Positions 9,342-18,129 of a DNA stretch of 64,000 bases are shown in pieces. Source of the stretch: Arenibacter echinorum (lineage in GTDB: Bacteria > Bacteroidota > Bacteroidia > Flavobacteriales > Flavobacteriaceae); contig NZ_QLLN01000009.1 of assembly GCF_003259375.1 (NCBI RefSeq), forward strand, positions 1 through 64,000, read 5' to 3'. The first letter of the stretch is position 1; every line of letters begins with the position of its first letter. The notes beneath the pieces were generated by a model that did no database searches, was not told the origin of the DNA, and saw only the letters and a program-made list of their open reading frames with translations. The position numbers and the translations under genes were made by a program.

Positions 9342-9826
9342 TGGTTTAGTTTAATTGTTAATAATAATTACATATAAGTCACACATAAACGCTCCAGAGG
9401 TCATCAAAAAAGGTAGAAGCGTTTATTTAGGAATATGGTGCATTAAAGTTTGAACTTAATCATTTTGTGGTTTCCAAACTATAATTCTTAGCTAAGTAAC
9501 CTCGGAATTAATACAAACAACATTATTGTGCCTTAGAATTAATTCTACTTTAGTATTCATTAATAAGGGTAAATCTTTTACGTAATTTATCGAATCTTAT
9601 TCAAAAATGGGCAAAAATCCGTAATAAATCATGGCTCCTGAAGATCAAATCACTATTTTAAAATATCCCGATTACAGCTCCCCAATCCATATAAACAAAG
9701 CCAAAGAGATACAAATTATAGAAGATAAAATGAAGACTCCATAATTTTTTTACATTTTTTATACGAATGTGATTTTAAAATACCGTTCCCTTTTCTTAAT
9801 TTGCGATTAAGAACAGCAAATTAAAT
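9342..9826. other. Intergenic region between the lipoprotein and acyl-CoA ligase genes
   Basis: 485 bp, AT-rich, lying between divergent genes. It holds the inverted repeat at 9385-9426 and one open frame of 37 codons (9631-9744, plus strand) with no ribosome-binding signal or recognisable homology. A near-consensus -7 box, TTAATTTG at about 9797-9804, sits 20-30 nt before the acyl-CoA ligase ATG. No RNA gene was recognised. Confidence 0.5.
9385..9426 (-). promoter_or_regulatory. Inverted repeat upstream of lipoprotein gene
   Basis: ATAAACGCT (9385-9393) and AGCGTTTAT (9418-9426) form a perfect 9-bp inverted repeat with 24 nt between the arms, 44-85 nt before the start of the minus-strand lipoprotein gene. 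It could be an operator with half-sites roughly three helical turns apart, or a leader-RNA stem. No regulator gene is adjacent. Confidence 0.35.
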
Positions 9827-11599
9827 ATGCAAGAAATCACCCGCCTTTTTGATTTTCCTTACTATCAATTAGAGAAATTCAATTTAAAAAAATCACTGGT
9901 TACAAAGTATAATGGAGAATGGGTATCAACATCTACCCAGGAATATGTAGACAAGGCAAATGCTATAAGTAGGGCTTTGTTGCGATTAGGGGTAAAACCC
10001 AATGATAAAATTGCCCTTATTTCCATGACCAACAGAACGGAATGGAATATAATGGATATTGGAATACTACAGTTAGGCGCCCAAAATGTGCCTATCTACC
10101 CTACTATATCAGAGGAAGACTACCAATATGTCCTAAACCATTCAGAGGCAAAATATGTTTTTGTGTCCTGTACGGAAGTTTTTGACAAGGTTAATGCCGT
10201 AAAAGCGAATACTCCGCATTTAAAGGATGTATACTCTTTTGATGTACTGGAAAACTGTAAAAATTGGAGTGAAATCTTGGAAATGGGTGCGGATACCTCC
10301 AACCAAAATGAGGTTGAAAAACTTAAGGATAAGGTTAAACCAGATGATTTGGCCACCTTGATTTATACATCGGGTACAACTGGCCGACCTAAAGGGGTTA
10401 TGCTTACCCACAACAATGTGGTGTGCAATGCCATAGAAAGTTCTAAACGGCTGCCTATAGATTACGGCAATACCACATGTTTAAGCTTTTTGCCCGTCTG
10501 CCATATCTACGAAAGAATGATGGTTTATCTATATCAATACGCAGGGGTTACCATATATTTTGCTGAGTCAATGGACAAAATAAGTGAAAACTTAAAAGAG
10601 TGCGCTCCCCATGTTATGACTGCTGTTCCTAGGTTGTTGGAAAAAGTCTATGATAAAATCATTGCCAAAGGAACAACACTAACCGGCATTAAAAGAAAAT
10701 TATTTTTCTGGGCTGTTGAAGTCGGTCTGAAATATGAACCATACGGCCAAAACGGATGGTGGTACGAACAAAAATTGGCTCTTGCCAGAAAATTAATTTT
10801 TAGCAAGTGGAAGGAAGGCCTAGGCGGTAATCTTTCCTTAATATCTTCAGGTAGCGCCGCCTTACAGCCTAGATTGGCGCGTATTTTCAATGCCGCCGGC
10901 TTTGGAGTCATGGAAGGATACGGACTTACTGAAACTTCACCGGTAGTTTCAGTGAACGATATGAGAGATGGCGGATTTAAAATAGGGACCGTTGGAAAAT
11001 TATTGGCTAATACAGAGGTAAAAATTGCAGAAGATGGAGAAATATGCGTTAAAGGGCCACAAGTAATGTTAGGTTATTACAAGGATGATGAAAAAACAGC
11101 TGAGGTCTTAAAGGATGGATATTTTCATACAGGGGATATAGGTGAAATTGATGCCGATGGATTTCTCAAGATTACAGACAGAAAGAAAGAGATGTTCAAA
11201 ACATCCGGAGGTAAATATGTTGCGCCCCAACTATTGGAGAACAGGTTTAAGCAATCCAGATTTATAGAACAAATAATGGTTGTTGGTGAAGGAGAAAAAA
11301 TGCCTGCGGCTTTGATACAACCAGATTTCGAATTTTTACACAATTGGGCCAAAATGCATAACATAGAGGTTGGCGACAATAGAAAAATGGTCCAAAATGA
11401 AAAAGTAATTTCAAGGTTCCAAGAAGAAGTGGATGCTGCCAATGAAAGTTTTGCCAAATGGGAAAAGGTAAAACAATTTAGACTTACACCAGATGTTTGG
11501 AGCATAGACCAAGGGCACCTAACGCCCACCATGAAACTAAAACGTAAAATTGTCAAGGAAAAATATATAGATCTTTACAATAACATTTACGAGCATTAG
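9827..11599 (+). CDS. fadD: Long-chain fatty acid-CoA ligase (AMP-forming)
   Basis: 590 residues. It activates free fatty acids to acyl-CoA with ATP via an acyl-adenylate. The P-loop-like AMP motif LIYTSGTTGRPKGVMLTHNN is at about residues 178-197. The motif MEGYGLTETSPVVSVN is near residue 362. YFHTGDIGEIDADGFLKITDRKKEMFKTSGGKYVAP (about residues 425-465) contains the hinge Asp/Arg and the conserved Lys-rich segment. Length and motifs fit membrane-associated FadD/FAA-type ligases. It is followed by its own terminator and then by the MarR-fadNAE operon, so activation and oxidation genes are neighbours but probably separate transcripts. Confidence 0.93.
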   Translation: MQEITRLFDFPYYQLEKFNLKKSLVTKYNGEWVSTSTQEYVDKANAISRALLRLGVKPNDKIALISMTNRTEWNIMDIGILQLGAQNVPIYPTISEEDYQYVLNHSEAKYVFVSCTEVFDKVNAVKANTPHLKDVYSFDVLENCKNWSEILEMGADTSNQNEVEKLKDKVKPDDLATLIYTSGTTGRPKGVMLTHNNVVCNAIESSKRLPIDYGNTTCLSFLPVCHIYERMMVYLYQYAGVTIYFAESMDKISENLKECAPHVMTAVPRLLEKVYDKIIAKGTTLTGIKRKLFFWAVEVGLKYEPYGQNGWWYEQKLALARKLIFSKWKEGLGGNLSLISSGSAALQPRLARIFNAAGFGVMEGYGLTETSPVVSVNDMRDGGFKIGTVGKLLANTEVKIAEDGEICVKGPQVMLGYYKDDEKTAEVLKDGYFHTGDIGEIDADGFLKITDRKKEMFKTSGGKYVAPQLLENRFKQSRFIEQIMVVGEGEKMPAALIQPDFEFLHNWAKMHNIEVGDNRKMVQNEKVISRFQEEVDAANESFAKWEKVKQFRLTPDVWSIDQGHLTPTMKLKRKIVKEKYIDLYNNIYEH

Positions 11600-11621
11600 T
11601 GGATTGTCCGATACTAAATTA

Positions 11622-11656
11622 AAAACAGCTTCTTTAACGGGAAGCTGTTTTATTTT
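11622..11656 (+). terminator. Intrinsic terminator after fadD
   Basis: AAAACAGCTTC and GAAGCTGTTTT form an 11-bp stem with an 8-nt loop, followed by TATTTTAT. It lies 22 nt after the ligase stop and before the MarR operator. Confidence 0.8.
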
Positions 11657-11677
11657 ATAGAACCTCTATTTTTTTTG

Positions 11678-11716
11678 AAATATATTATGCATGCATAATA
11701 TATTTTTATATCTTTG
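11678..11716 (+). promoter_or_regulatory. 28-bp perfect palindromic operator overlapping marR-fadNAE promoter
   Basis: 11678-11705 is a perfect 28-bp palindrome centred on ATGCATGCAT with AT-rich arms. Four nt downstream, TATCTTTG (11709-11716) matches the Bacteroidota -7 box TAnnTTTG, 20 nt before the chosen ATG. The palindrome therefore covers the spacer and the upstream promoter zone. MarR dimers bind palindromes of this kind and usually repress their own operon. An acyl-CoA or fatty acid is the likely inducer, by analogy with other beta-oxidation regulators. The arrangement is seen; the function is inferred. Confidence 0.75.
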
Positions 11717-11735
11717 GAAGAACCAACAAAACAGC

Positions 11736-12167
11736 ATGCAAGACATAACAATAGATTACGCGCTCCGAGCAACTTGGCAAGCGGTAACAAAGATGTATAA
11801 CGAGGAGGCGAGGAAATTCAATAGTACCATGGCCGTAGGCTTCACATTATTGAGTATAGACCCAAAAACTGGCACCCCTTCGACCGCCCTTGGCCCAAAA
11901 ATGGGTATGGAGGCCACGAGTCTATCGCGGATATTGAAAAGTATGGAGGAAAAAGGGCTTATTGAACGTAGGCCCAACCCCAATGATGGTAGGGGCGTTC
12001 TGATACACCTCACAGCTTTTGGCCTGGAAAAGAGGAAGGATTCAAAAGATGTTGTACTTCGTTTCAACGATGTGGTGAGGACACATGTGCCCACAGAAAA
12101 ATTGGAAACTTTTTTTGAGGTAACGGAGATTATTAACAAATTAATTGCGGAAAAGAAAATTTATTAA
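11736..12167 (+). CDS. MarR-family transcriptional regulator of beta-oxidation operon
   Basis: 143 residues from the ATG at 11736. An in-frame ATG at 11691 lies inside the operator palindrome and upstream of the -7 box, so it is rejected as start. The fold is the MarR winged helix: N-terminal dimerisation helices (YALRATWQAVTKMYNEEARKF), the recognition-helix region ATSLSRILKSMEEKGLIERR (about residues 63-82), and the wing with the classic MarR Asp-x-Arg signature in PNPNDGRGVLIHLT. It is the first gene of the operon with fadN 34 nt downstream. It probably represses the operon and releases it when acyl-CoA is present; Bacillus subtilis uses the TetR-type FadR for its fadNAE genes. Confidence 0.9.
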   Translation: MQDITIDYALRATWQAVTKMYNEEARKFNSTMAVGFTLLSIDPKTGTPSTALGPKMGMEATSLSRILKSMEEKGLIERRPNPNDGRGVLIHLTAFGLEKRKDSKDVVLRFNDVVRTHVPTEKLETFFEVTEIINKLIAEKKIY

Positions 12168-12201
12168 TAAAGTTAAAAAACTAGTTAACACCTTTTTATT
12201 G

Positions 12202-14592
12202 ATGAACAAACACATTAAAAAAGTAGCAGTTATTGGTTCAGGTATCATGGGAAGCGGCATAGCCTGCCATTTTGCCAATATAGGAGTGGAAGTATTGCTT
12301 TTGGATATTATACCACGGGAACTAAATGATAAAGAAAAAGCAAATGGCCTTACCCTAGAGGATAAGGTAGTTAGAAATAGATTGGTAAACGATTCCTTGG
12401 CCGCTGCATTAAAATCCAAACCCTCCCCTATTTATCATCAAAATTTCGCCCAAAGAATCTCGACCGGGAATCTTGAGGACGACATTTCCAAAGTTGGACA
12501 GGTAGATTGGATCATTGAAGTGGTAGTAGAACGTCTGGATATCAAAAAAATAGTTTTTGAAAAACTCGATAAACATAGAACACCGGGCACTTTAATTACT
12601 TCCAACACTTCGGGCATACCTATAAAATTTATGAGTGAGGGAAGAAGTGAAGATTTCCAAAAACATTTCTGTGGAACACACTTTTTTAATCCGGCCCGAT
12701 ACTTAAAACTTTTTGAAATAATTCCTGGACCCAAAACTTCTCAAGAAGTATTGGATTTTTTAAATGGCTATGGGGAACAGTTTTTAGGCAAGACCTCGGT
12801 GATAGCCAAAGACACTCCAGCGTTTATTGGTAATAGAATAGGAACCTTTAGCATAATGAGTTTGTTCCATGCCGTAAAGGAAATGGACCTTACCGTTGAA
12901 GAAATAGATAAACTTTCAGGTCCGGTAATAGGCAGGCCAAAATCGGCCACCTTCCGCACCGTAGACGTTGTTGGCTTGGACACTCTGGTGCATGTAGCCA
13001 ATGGTATTGCAGAAAACTGTAAGGATGATGAAAGACGGGAGCAATTTACACTTCCTGATTTTATCGGAAAAATGATGGAAAATAAATGGTTCGGAAGTAA
13101 AACAGGGCAAGGCTTTTATAAAAAGGAAGGTCGGGAAATATTGGCCCTGGACCTGAACACCATGGAATACAGGCCTAGTAAAAAGGCTAGTTTCGCTACT
13201 CTTGAGCTCACCAAATCCATAGAAAATGTAATCGACCGATTTAAGGTCCTGGTTACCGGAAAGGACAAGGCAGGAGCCTTTTACAGAAAAAGTTTTTCTT
13301 CATTATTCGAGTATGCTTCCAATAGGATACCCGAAATAACCGGAGAATTATATAAAATAGATGACGCCATGAAAGCAGGTTTTGCCTGGGGACATGGCCC
13401 CTTTCAAATTTGGGATGCCATAGGAGTTGAAAAAGGAATTGAAATGATGAAGGCTGAAGGTTTTCAGCCGGCAGCCTGGGTTACCGAAATGATATCCTCT
13501 GGAAATAAATCGTTCTACACCATTAAAGACGGGGCAACCTATTATTACGACATCCGTAAAAAGGCGATGGAGAAAATACCTGGTCAGGATGCCTTTATCA
13601 TTTTGGACAATATTAGAAAATCCAACGAGGTATGGAAAAACTCTGGTGTTGTCATTGAGGATTTGGGTGACGGTATATTAAATGTGGAATTTCAATCCAA
13701 AATGAACACCATTGGGGGCGATGTTTTAGCAGGACTCAACAAGGCCATCGATTTGGCCGAAAAAGACTTTCAAGGTCTGGTGGTGGGCAACCAAGCACCC
13801 AACTTTTCTGTTGGTGCCAATATTGGAATGATATTTATGATGGCCGTAGAACAGGAATACGATGAGCTTAATATGGCCATAAAGATGTTCCAGGATACGA
13901 TGATGCGCATGCGCTACTCATCCATTCCGACAGTTTCAGCCCCGCATGGGATGGCCTTGGGCGGTGGTTGCGAGCTGTCCTTACATGCCGATAAGGTTGT
14001 TGCAGCGGCTGAAACCTACATGGGACTGGTAGAATTCGGAGTTGGGGTTATACCGGGAGGTGGTGGTTCCAAGGAAATGGCCTTAAGGGCATCGGATACC
14101 TTTAGGAAAAATGATGTTGAGCTCAATGTACTTCAAGAATATTTCCTCACCATTGGGATGGCAAAAGTTTCAACATCCGCTTATGAGGCCTATGATATGG
14201 GAGTACTTGAAAAAGGGAAAGATATAGTGGTCGTAAACAAGGACCGACAAATTGCAACGGCAAAGGCCTACGCCAAACTAATGGCAGAACAGGGCTACAC
14301 CCAACCTCCTAAGAGAAAAGACGTAAAGGTTCTTGGAAAACAGGCCCTAGGAATGTTTTTGGTAGGAACGGATGCCATGGAGGACAGTAATTATATAAGC
14401 GAACACGACCATAAGATTGCCAACAAATTAGCCTATGTAATGGCCGGGGGTGACTTGTCGGAGCCAACTTTGGTAACAGAGCAATATCTTTTGGATCTGG
14501 AACGGGAAGCGTTCTTATCTTTATGCACGGAAAGAAAAACCTTGGAGCGCATACAGCATATGCTGAAGACAGGGAAACCGTTGCGGAATTAA
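12202..14592 (+). CDS. fadN: 3-hydroxyacyl-CoA dehydrogenase / enoyl-CoA hydratase fusion (FadN-type)
   Basis: 796 residues from ATG 12202; a longer frame from 12145 would overlap marR and adds no conserved sequence. The dehydrogenase comes first: NAD-binding GSGIMGSGIACHFANIG (about residues 10-26), NTSGIPI, and HFFNPARYLKLFEIIPG with the catalytic His. The enoyl-CoA hydratase/isomerase half is C-terminal with MALGGGCELSLHADKV and GLVEFGVGVIPGGGG (about residues 585-630), both catalytic glutamates present. This order is that of Bacillus FadN and is reversed relative to E. coli FadB. It performs the hydration and NAD-linked oxidation steps of beta-oxidation. fadA and fadE follow, giving the Bacillus fadN-fadA-fadE order. 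Confidence 0.93.
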   Translation: MNKHIKKVAVIGSGIMGSGIACHFANIGVEVLLLDIIPRELNDKEKANGLTLEDKVVRNRLVNDSLAAALKSKPSPIYHQNFAQRISTGNLEDDISKVGQVDWIIEVVVERLDIKKIVFEKLDKHRTPGTLITSNTSGIPIKFMSEGRSEDFQKHFCGTHFFNPARYLKLFEIIPGPKTSQEVLDFLNGYGEQFLGKTSVIAKDTPAFIGNRIGTFSIMSLFHAVKEMDLTVEEIDKLSGPVIGRPKSATFRTVDVVGLDTLVHVANGIAENCKDDERREQFTLPDFIGKMMENKWFGSKTGQGFYKKEGREILALDLNTMEYRPSKKASFATLELTKSIENVIDRFKVLVTGKDKAGAFYRKSFSSLFEYASNRIPEITGELYKIDDAMKAGFAWGHGPFQIWDAIGVEKGIEMMKAEGFQPAAWVTEMISSGNKSFYTIKDGATYYYDIRKKAMEKIPGQDAFIILDNIRKSNEVWKNSGVVIEDLGDGILNVEFQSKMNTIGGDVLAGLNKAIDLAEKDFQGLVVGNQAPNFSVGANIGMIFMMAVEQEYDELNMAIKMFQDTMMRMRYSSIPTVSAPHGMALGGGCELSLHADKVVAAAETYMGLVEFGVGVIPGGGGSKEMALRASDTFRKNDVELNVLQEYFLTIGMAKVSTSAYEAYDMGVLEKGKDIVVVNKDRQIATAKAYAKLMAEQGYTQPPKRKDVKVLGKQALGMFLVGTDAMEDSNYISEHDHKIANKLAYVMAGGDLSEPTLVTEQYLLDLEREAFLSLCTERKTLERIQHMLKTGKPLRN

Positions 14593-14597
14593 GGTAA

Positions 14598-15015
14598 TAG
14601 ACGACTAGACCCTAGAGACTAGACCAAATGGGACGACATAATTTTAAGAAATTGAAAATATGGCAAGAGGGAATGAATCTTGTAAGTGAAAACTATAAAC
14701 TGACAAAAACATATCCAGATTTTGAAAGGTTTAATTTAATCAGTCAAATTAACAGATGTGCAGTCTCCATTCCATCAAATATATCTGAAGGTTCAAGTAA
14801 AAGTACAAATAGGCATTTTATAAAATATTTAGAGAATAGTTTGGGGTCAGCTTTTGAATGGGAAACTCAATTAATTGTTTCTCATAATGAAAATTATTTA
14901 GACAAAGAAAAGTTCGAAGAACTTGAAAATAAAATTTTACAAATTCAAAAAATGATTGCCTCCTTTATAGATAATCTAGGCAATCAAAGTCTAGACTCTA
15001 GTATCTAGCAGTCTA
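14598..15015. mobile_element. Four-helix-bundle gene cassette flanked by heptad inverted repeats
   Basis: Arm 14598-14625 and the reverse complement of 14988-15015 agree at 22 of 28 positions by hand alignment. Both arms have a 7-nt period: the left has GACTAGA-CCCTAGA-GACTAGA, the right GTCTAGA-CTCTAGT-ATCTAGC. The right arm overlaps the last codons and stop of the enclosed gene; the left arm ends 2 nt before its ATG. In RNA the arms could pair and loop out the whole gene, recalling the stem of 23S rRNA intervening sequences that encode related proteins. Mobility is inferred from this structure and from the gene's foreign position inside a beta-oxidation operon. Confidence 0.5.
14628..15008 (+). 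CDS. Four helix bundle protein (S23 / IVP family)
   Basis: 126 residues. Recognisable blocks of the family are KLKIWQEGMNLVSENYKLT (helix 1), FERFNLISQINRCAVSIPSNISEG (about residues 34-56; the R-x-A-x-S-I-P-x-N-I-x-E-G signature), and NRHFIKYLENSLGSAFEWETQL (helix 3). Homologues are encoded in intervening sequences of some 23S rRNAs, and the Avd accessory protein of diversity-generating retroelements has the same fold. The molecular role is unknown. It is more AT-rich than its neighbours. It sits between fadN and fadA within a repeat-bounded cassette. No reverse transcriptase or variable repeat is nearby, so this is not a DGR. Confidence 0.9.
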   Translation: MGRHNFKKLKIWQEGMNLVSENYKLTKTYPDFERFNLISQINRCAVSIPSNISEGSSKSTNRHFIKYLENSLGSAFEWETQLIVSHNENYLDKEKFEELENKILQIQKMIASFIDNLGNQSLDSSI

Positions 15016-15045
15016 AACTCTCATTATCAAAACAAAAATAGAAAT

Positions 15046-16239
15046 ATGAACAAACAAGCCTTTATAGTAAAAGCATATAGGACTGCAGTAGGAAAAGCTC
15101 CAAAAGGTGTTTTCCGTTTTAAAAGAACGGATGAGCTAGCTGCCGAAACCATAGCGTATATGATGAATGAGTTGCCACAATTGGACAAAAAACGCATTGA
15201 TGACGTTATTGTTGGAAATGCCATGCCCGAAGGTTCCCAAGGCCTTAACATGGCCCGATTAATATCCTTAATGGGGCTTAATATAGTTGATGTACCAGGG
15301 GTTACCGTAAATAGATTTTGTTCCTCTGGAATAGAAACTATTGGTATTGCCACCGCGAAAATCCAAGCAGGTATGGCCGACTGTATTATTGCAGGCGGTG
15401 CAGAAAGCATGAGTGCCGTACCGATGACGGGATATAAAACAGAACTCAATTACGATTTGGCAAAGGCCGGTCACGAAGATTATTACTGGGGTATGGGAAA
15501 TACTGCGGAAGCGGTAGCCAAACAGTTTAATGTGTCCCGTGAGGACCAGGACGAGTTTGCCTATAACTCGCATATGAAAGCGCTTAGGGCACAGGCAGAG
15601 GATCGTTTTCAAAGTCAGATCGTTCCTATTGAGATAGAACAGATATACGTTGATGATAATGGAAAAAAGGCTACTAAAAAATATACGGTGACCAAAGATG
15701 AGGGACCACGAAAAGGAACCAGTAAAGAGGCTTTGGCAGGCCTGCGTCCGGTTTTCGCTGCAGGGGGAAGTGTTACTGCCGGTAATTCCTCACAGATGAG
15801 CGACGGAGCTGCTTTTGTACTGGTCATGAGTGAGGATATGGTAAAAGAGTTAGGATTGGAACCTATTGCAAGATTGGTCAACTATGCTGCTGCCGGAGTT
15901 GAACCCAGAATCATGGGAATAGGCCCTGTAAAAGCTATTCCAAAGGCGCTAAAACAAGCCGGTCTTAAACAAAACGATATCGAATTGATCGAATTAAACG
16001 AAGCCTTCGCTTCACAGTCATTGGCAGTAATCCGCGAACTTGGCTTAAATAATGATATAGTCAATGTTAATGGGGGCGCAATTGCTCTTGGCCACCCATT
16101 GGGCTGTACCGGAGCAAAGTTGTCCGTTCAACTTTTTGATGAGATGAGAAAGAGGGATATGAAAGGTAAATACGGCATGGTAACCATGTGCGTAGGTACT
16201 GGTCAGGGAGCAGCAGGGATATACGAATTTTTAAATTAG
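15046..16239 (+). CDS. fadA: Acetyl-CoA C-acyltransferase (3-ketoacyl-CoA thiolase)
   Basis: 397 residues, a full-length thiolase. The acyl-accepting Cys is in VNRFCSSGIETIG (Cys about residue 90). The GHPLGCTGA motif (about residues 349-357) carries the catalytic His. The C-terminal Cys is in MCVGTGQGAAGIYEFLN. NEAFASQSLAV and MSDGAAFVLVM are further family blocks. It cleaves 3-ketoacyl-CoA with CoA to acetyl-CoA and a shortened acyl-CoA. The second thiolytic gene of the fadNAE operon, separated from fadN only by the four-helix-bundle cassette and 81 nt before fadE. Confidence 0.95.
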   Translation: MNKQAFIVKAYRTAVGKAPKGVFRFKRTDELAAETIAYMMNELPQLDKKRIDDVIVGNAMPEGSQGLNMARLISLMGLNIVDVPGVTVNRFCSSGIETIGIATAKIQAGMADCIIAGGAESMSAVPMTGYKTELNYDLAKAGHEDYYWGMGNTAEAVAKQFNVSREDQDEFAYNSHMKALRAQAEDRFQSQIVPIEIEQIYVDDNGKKATKKYTVTKDEGPRKGTSKEALAGLRPVFAAGGSVTAGNSSQMSDGAAFVLVMSEDMVKELGLEPIARLVNYAAAGVEPRIMGIGPVKAIPKALKQAGLKQNDIELIELNEAFASQSLAVIRELGLNNDIVNVNGGAIALGHPLGCTGAKLSVQLFDEMRKRDMKGKYGMVTMCVGTGQGAAGIYEFLN

Positions 16240-16320
16240 ATAACTAAAGACATATTTATTGAGGGATTATTTTTTCAATATCTACTCCAATACTTACTAT
16301 AAAACTTAACAACACACACA

Positions 16321-18129
16321 ATGAGCACAGAAACAACAACTAAAGAAATATTGCGGGGCGGACAATTCCTTGTAAAGGAAACCAATTGCGAGGATATTTT
16401 TACACCGGAGGATTTTTCCGAAGAGCAAAAAATGATGCGCGACTCCGTTATTGAGTTCAACGATCGGGAGATTGTGGCCAATAGGGATCGTTTCGAAGCT
16501 AAAGATTATGCCTTAACCCAGGAAGTAATGACCAAGGCCGGAGAAATGGGCTTTTTGGGTGTTGCCGTTCCTGAAGCTTATGGGGGATTGGGAATGGGCT
16601 TTATTTCTACCATGATAGTTTGCGAATATATTTCTAGTGGAAGTGGATCTTTTAGTACAGCCTTTGGTGCGCATACCGGTATTGGGACCATGCCCATTAC
16701 ATTATACGGTATTGAGGCCCAAAAGCAAAAATATGTCCCAAAATTGGCCACTGGTGAATGGTTCGGTGCTTACTGTTTAACGGAACCAGGGGCTGGTAGT
16801 GATGCCAATTCGGGCAAAACCACCGCTACCCTTTCCGCTGATGGCAAGAGCTACAAGATCAATGGCCAGAAAATGTGGATTTCCAATGCCGGGTTCTGTA
16901 AATTATTTATTGTTTTTGCACGAATTGAAAATGACAAAAATATCACCGGGTTTATAGTTGAAAATGATCCTAGTAATGGAATCACTTTAGGGGAGGAAGA
17001 ACATAAATTGGGAATTCGTGCCTCCTCTACCAGACAGGTTTTCTTTAACGACACGGTAGTACCAGTTGAAAACATGCTTTCTGAAAGGGGAAATGGTTTT
17101 AAAATTGCCATGAACGCCTTAAATATTGGACGAATAAAATTAGCGGCCGCCTGTTTGGATTCCCAAAGGAGAATTACTACCAATTCCTTAAGGTATGCTA
17201 CCGAACGTAAGCAGTTTAAAACAGCCATAATAGATTTCGGGGCAATAAAATCGAAGTTGGCGGAAATGGCGACCAGTTTGTATGCCGGGGAAGCTGCCTC
17301 ATACAGAGCTGCTAAAAATATTGAGGACCGTATTGCCATGCGCCTGGCGGCGGGTAATAGCCATCAGGAAGCCGAGTTGAAGGGTGTAGAGGAATATGCC
17401 ATTGAATGTTCTATCTTAAAAGTTGCCGTATCCGAAGACGTACAGAACTGCTCGGATGAGGGTATTCAAATTTTTGGTGGTATGGGCTTTTCGGAGGAAA
17501 CCCCTATGGAAGCCGCATGGAGAGATGCGCGAATAGCCAGAATATACGAAGGTACCAATGAGATTAACAGAATGTTATCCGTTGGCCTCTTGGTTAAGAA
17601 AGCCATGAAAGGGCATGTAGATCTGTTGGGGCCGGCTACGGCCGTAGGGAACGAACTAATGGGCATTCCTTCCTTTGACACCCCGGACTATTCCGAATTG
17701 TTGTCCGAAGAAAAAGAAATGATCGAAAAGCTTAAGAAAGTTTTCTTAATGGTGGCCGGATCTGCGGTCCAGAAATATGGACCTGCCCTAGATGAACATC
17801 AAATGTTACTTTTGGCTGCATCCAATATTTTGATAGAGATCTATTTGGCAGAATCCGCCATCTTACGAACTGAAAAAAATGCAAAACGATTTGGGGAAGC
17901 GGCACAAAAAGAACAAATAGCCATGTCCAAATTGTACCTGTACAATGCAGTGGACACTGTTATAAAAAATGGCAAGGAAGCTATAGTATCAATGGCTGAT
18001 GGTGATGAGCAACGTATGATGCTTATGGGCCTAAAACGGTTTACAAAATATATAAACCAACCCAACGTAGTTGAACTGCGGAATACAATTGCCGAAAAAC
18101 TAAAGGCTGAGAACAAGTATTGTTTTTAG
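16321..18129 (+). CDS. fadE: Acyl-CoA dehydrogenase, long form (FadE-like)
   Basis: 602 residues, matching the roughly 594-residue Bacillus FadE and mitochondrial VLCAD-type enzymes that carry an additional C-terminal helical domain. YCLTEPGAGSDANSGKTTA (about residues 155-175) and KMWISNAGFC are the beta-domain signatures. IQIFGGMGFSEETPMEAAWRDARIARIYEGTNEINRM (about residues 380-420) contains the catalytic Glu in YEGT. It introduces the trans-2 double bond using FAD and passes electrons to ETF. Last gene of the marR-fadN-fadA-fadE operon, with a strong terminator about 50 nt downstream. Confidence 0.95.
   Translation: MSTETTTKEILRGGQFLVKETNCEDIFTPEDFSEEQKMMRDSVIEFNDREIVANRDRFEAKDYALTQEVMTKAGEMGFLGVAVPEAYGGLGMGFISTMIVCEYISSGSGSFSTAFGAHTGIGTMPITLYGIEAQKQKYVPKLATGEWFGAYCLTEPGAGSDANSGKTTATLSADGKSYKINGQKMWISNAGFCKLFIVFARIENDKNITGFIVENDPSNGITLGEEEHKLGIRASSTRQVFFNDTVVPVENMLSERGNGFKIAMNALNIGRIKLAAACLDSQRRITTNSLRYATERKQFKTAIIDFGAIKSKLAEMATSLYAGEAASYRAAKNIEDRIAMRLAAGNSHQEAELKGVEEYAIECSILKVAVSEDVQNCSDEGIQIFGGMGFSEETPMEAAWRDARIARIYEGTNEINRMLSVGLLVKKAMKGHVDLLGPATAVGNELMGIPSFDTPDYSELLSEEKEMIEKLKKVFLMVAGSAVQKYGPALDEHQMLLLAASNILIEIYLAESAILRTEKNAKRFGEAAQKEQIAMSKLYLYNAVDTVIKNGKEAIVSMADGDEQRMMLMGLKRFTKYINQPNVVELRNTIAEKLKAENKYCF

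Noticed and set aside
9631-9744. 37-codon open frame (MAPEDQITILKYPDY...) upstream of the acyl-CoA ligase
   Set aside because: Too short, no translation signal and no second copy to support it.
12145-12201. Longer N-terminus for the FadN protein from an ATG at 12145
   Set aside because: It overlaps the end of marR, adds a Lys-rich non-conserved stretch, and the family starts just before the NAD-binding motif at the ATG at 12202.
14598-15015. Diversity-generating retroelement suggested by the Avd-like fold
   Set aside because: No reverse transcriptase, template repeat or variable repeat is visible nearby.
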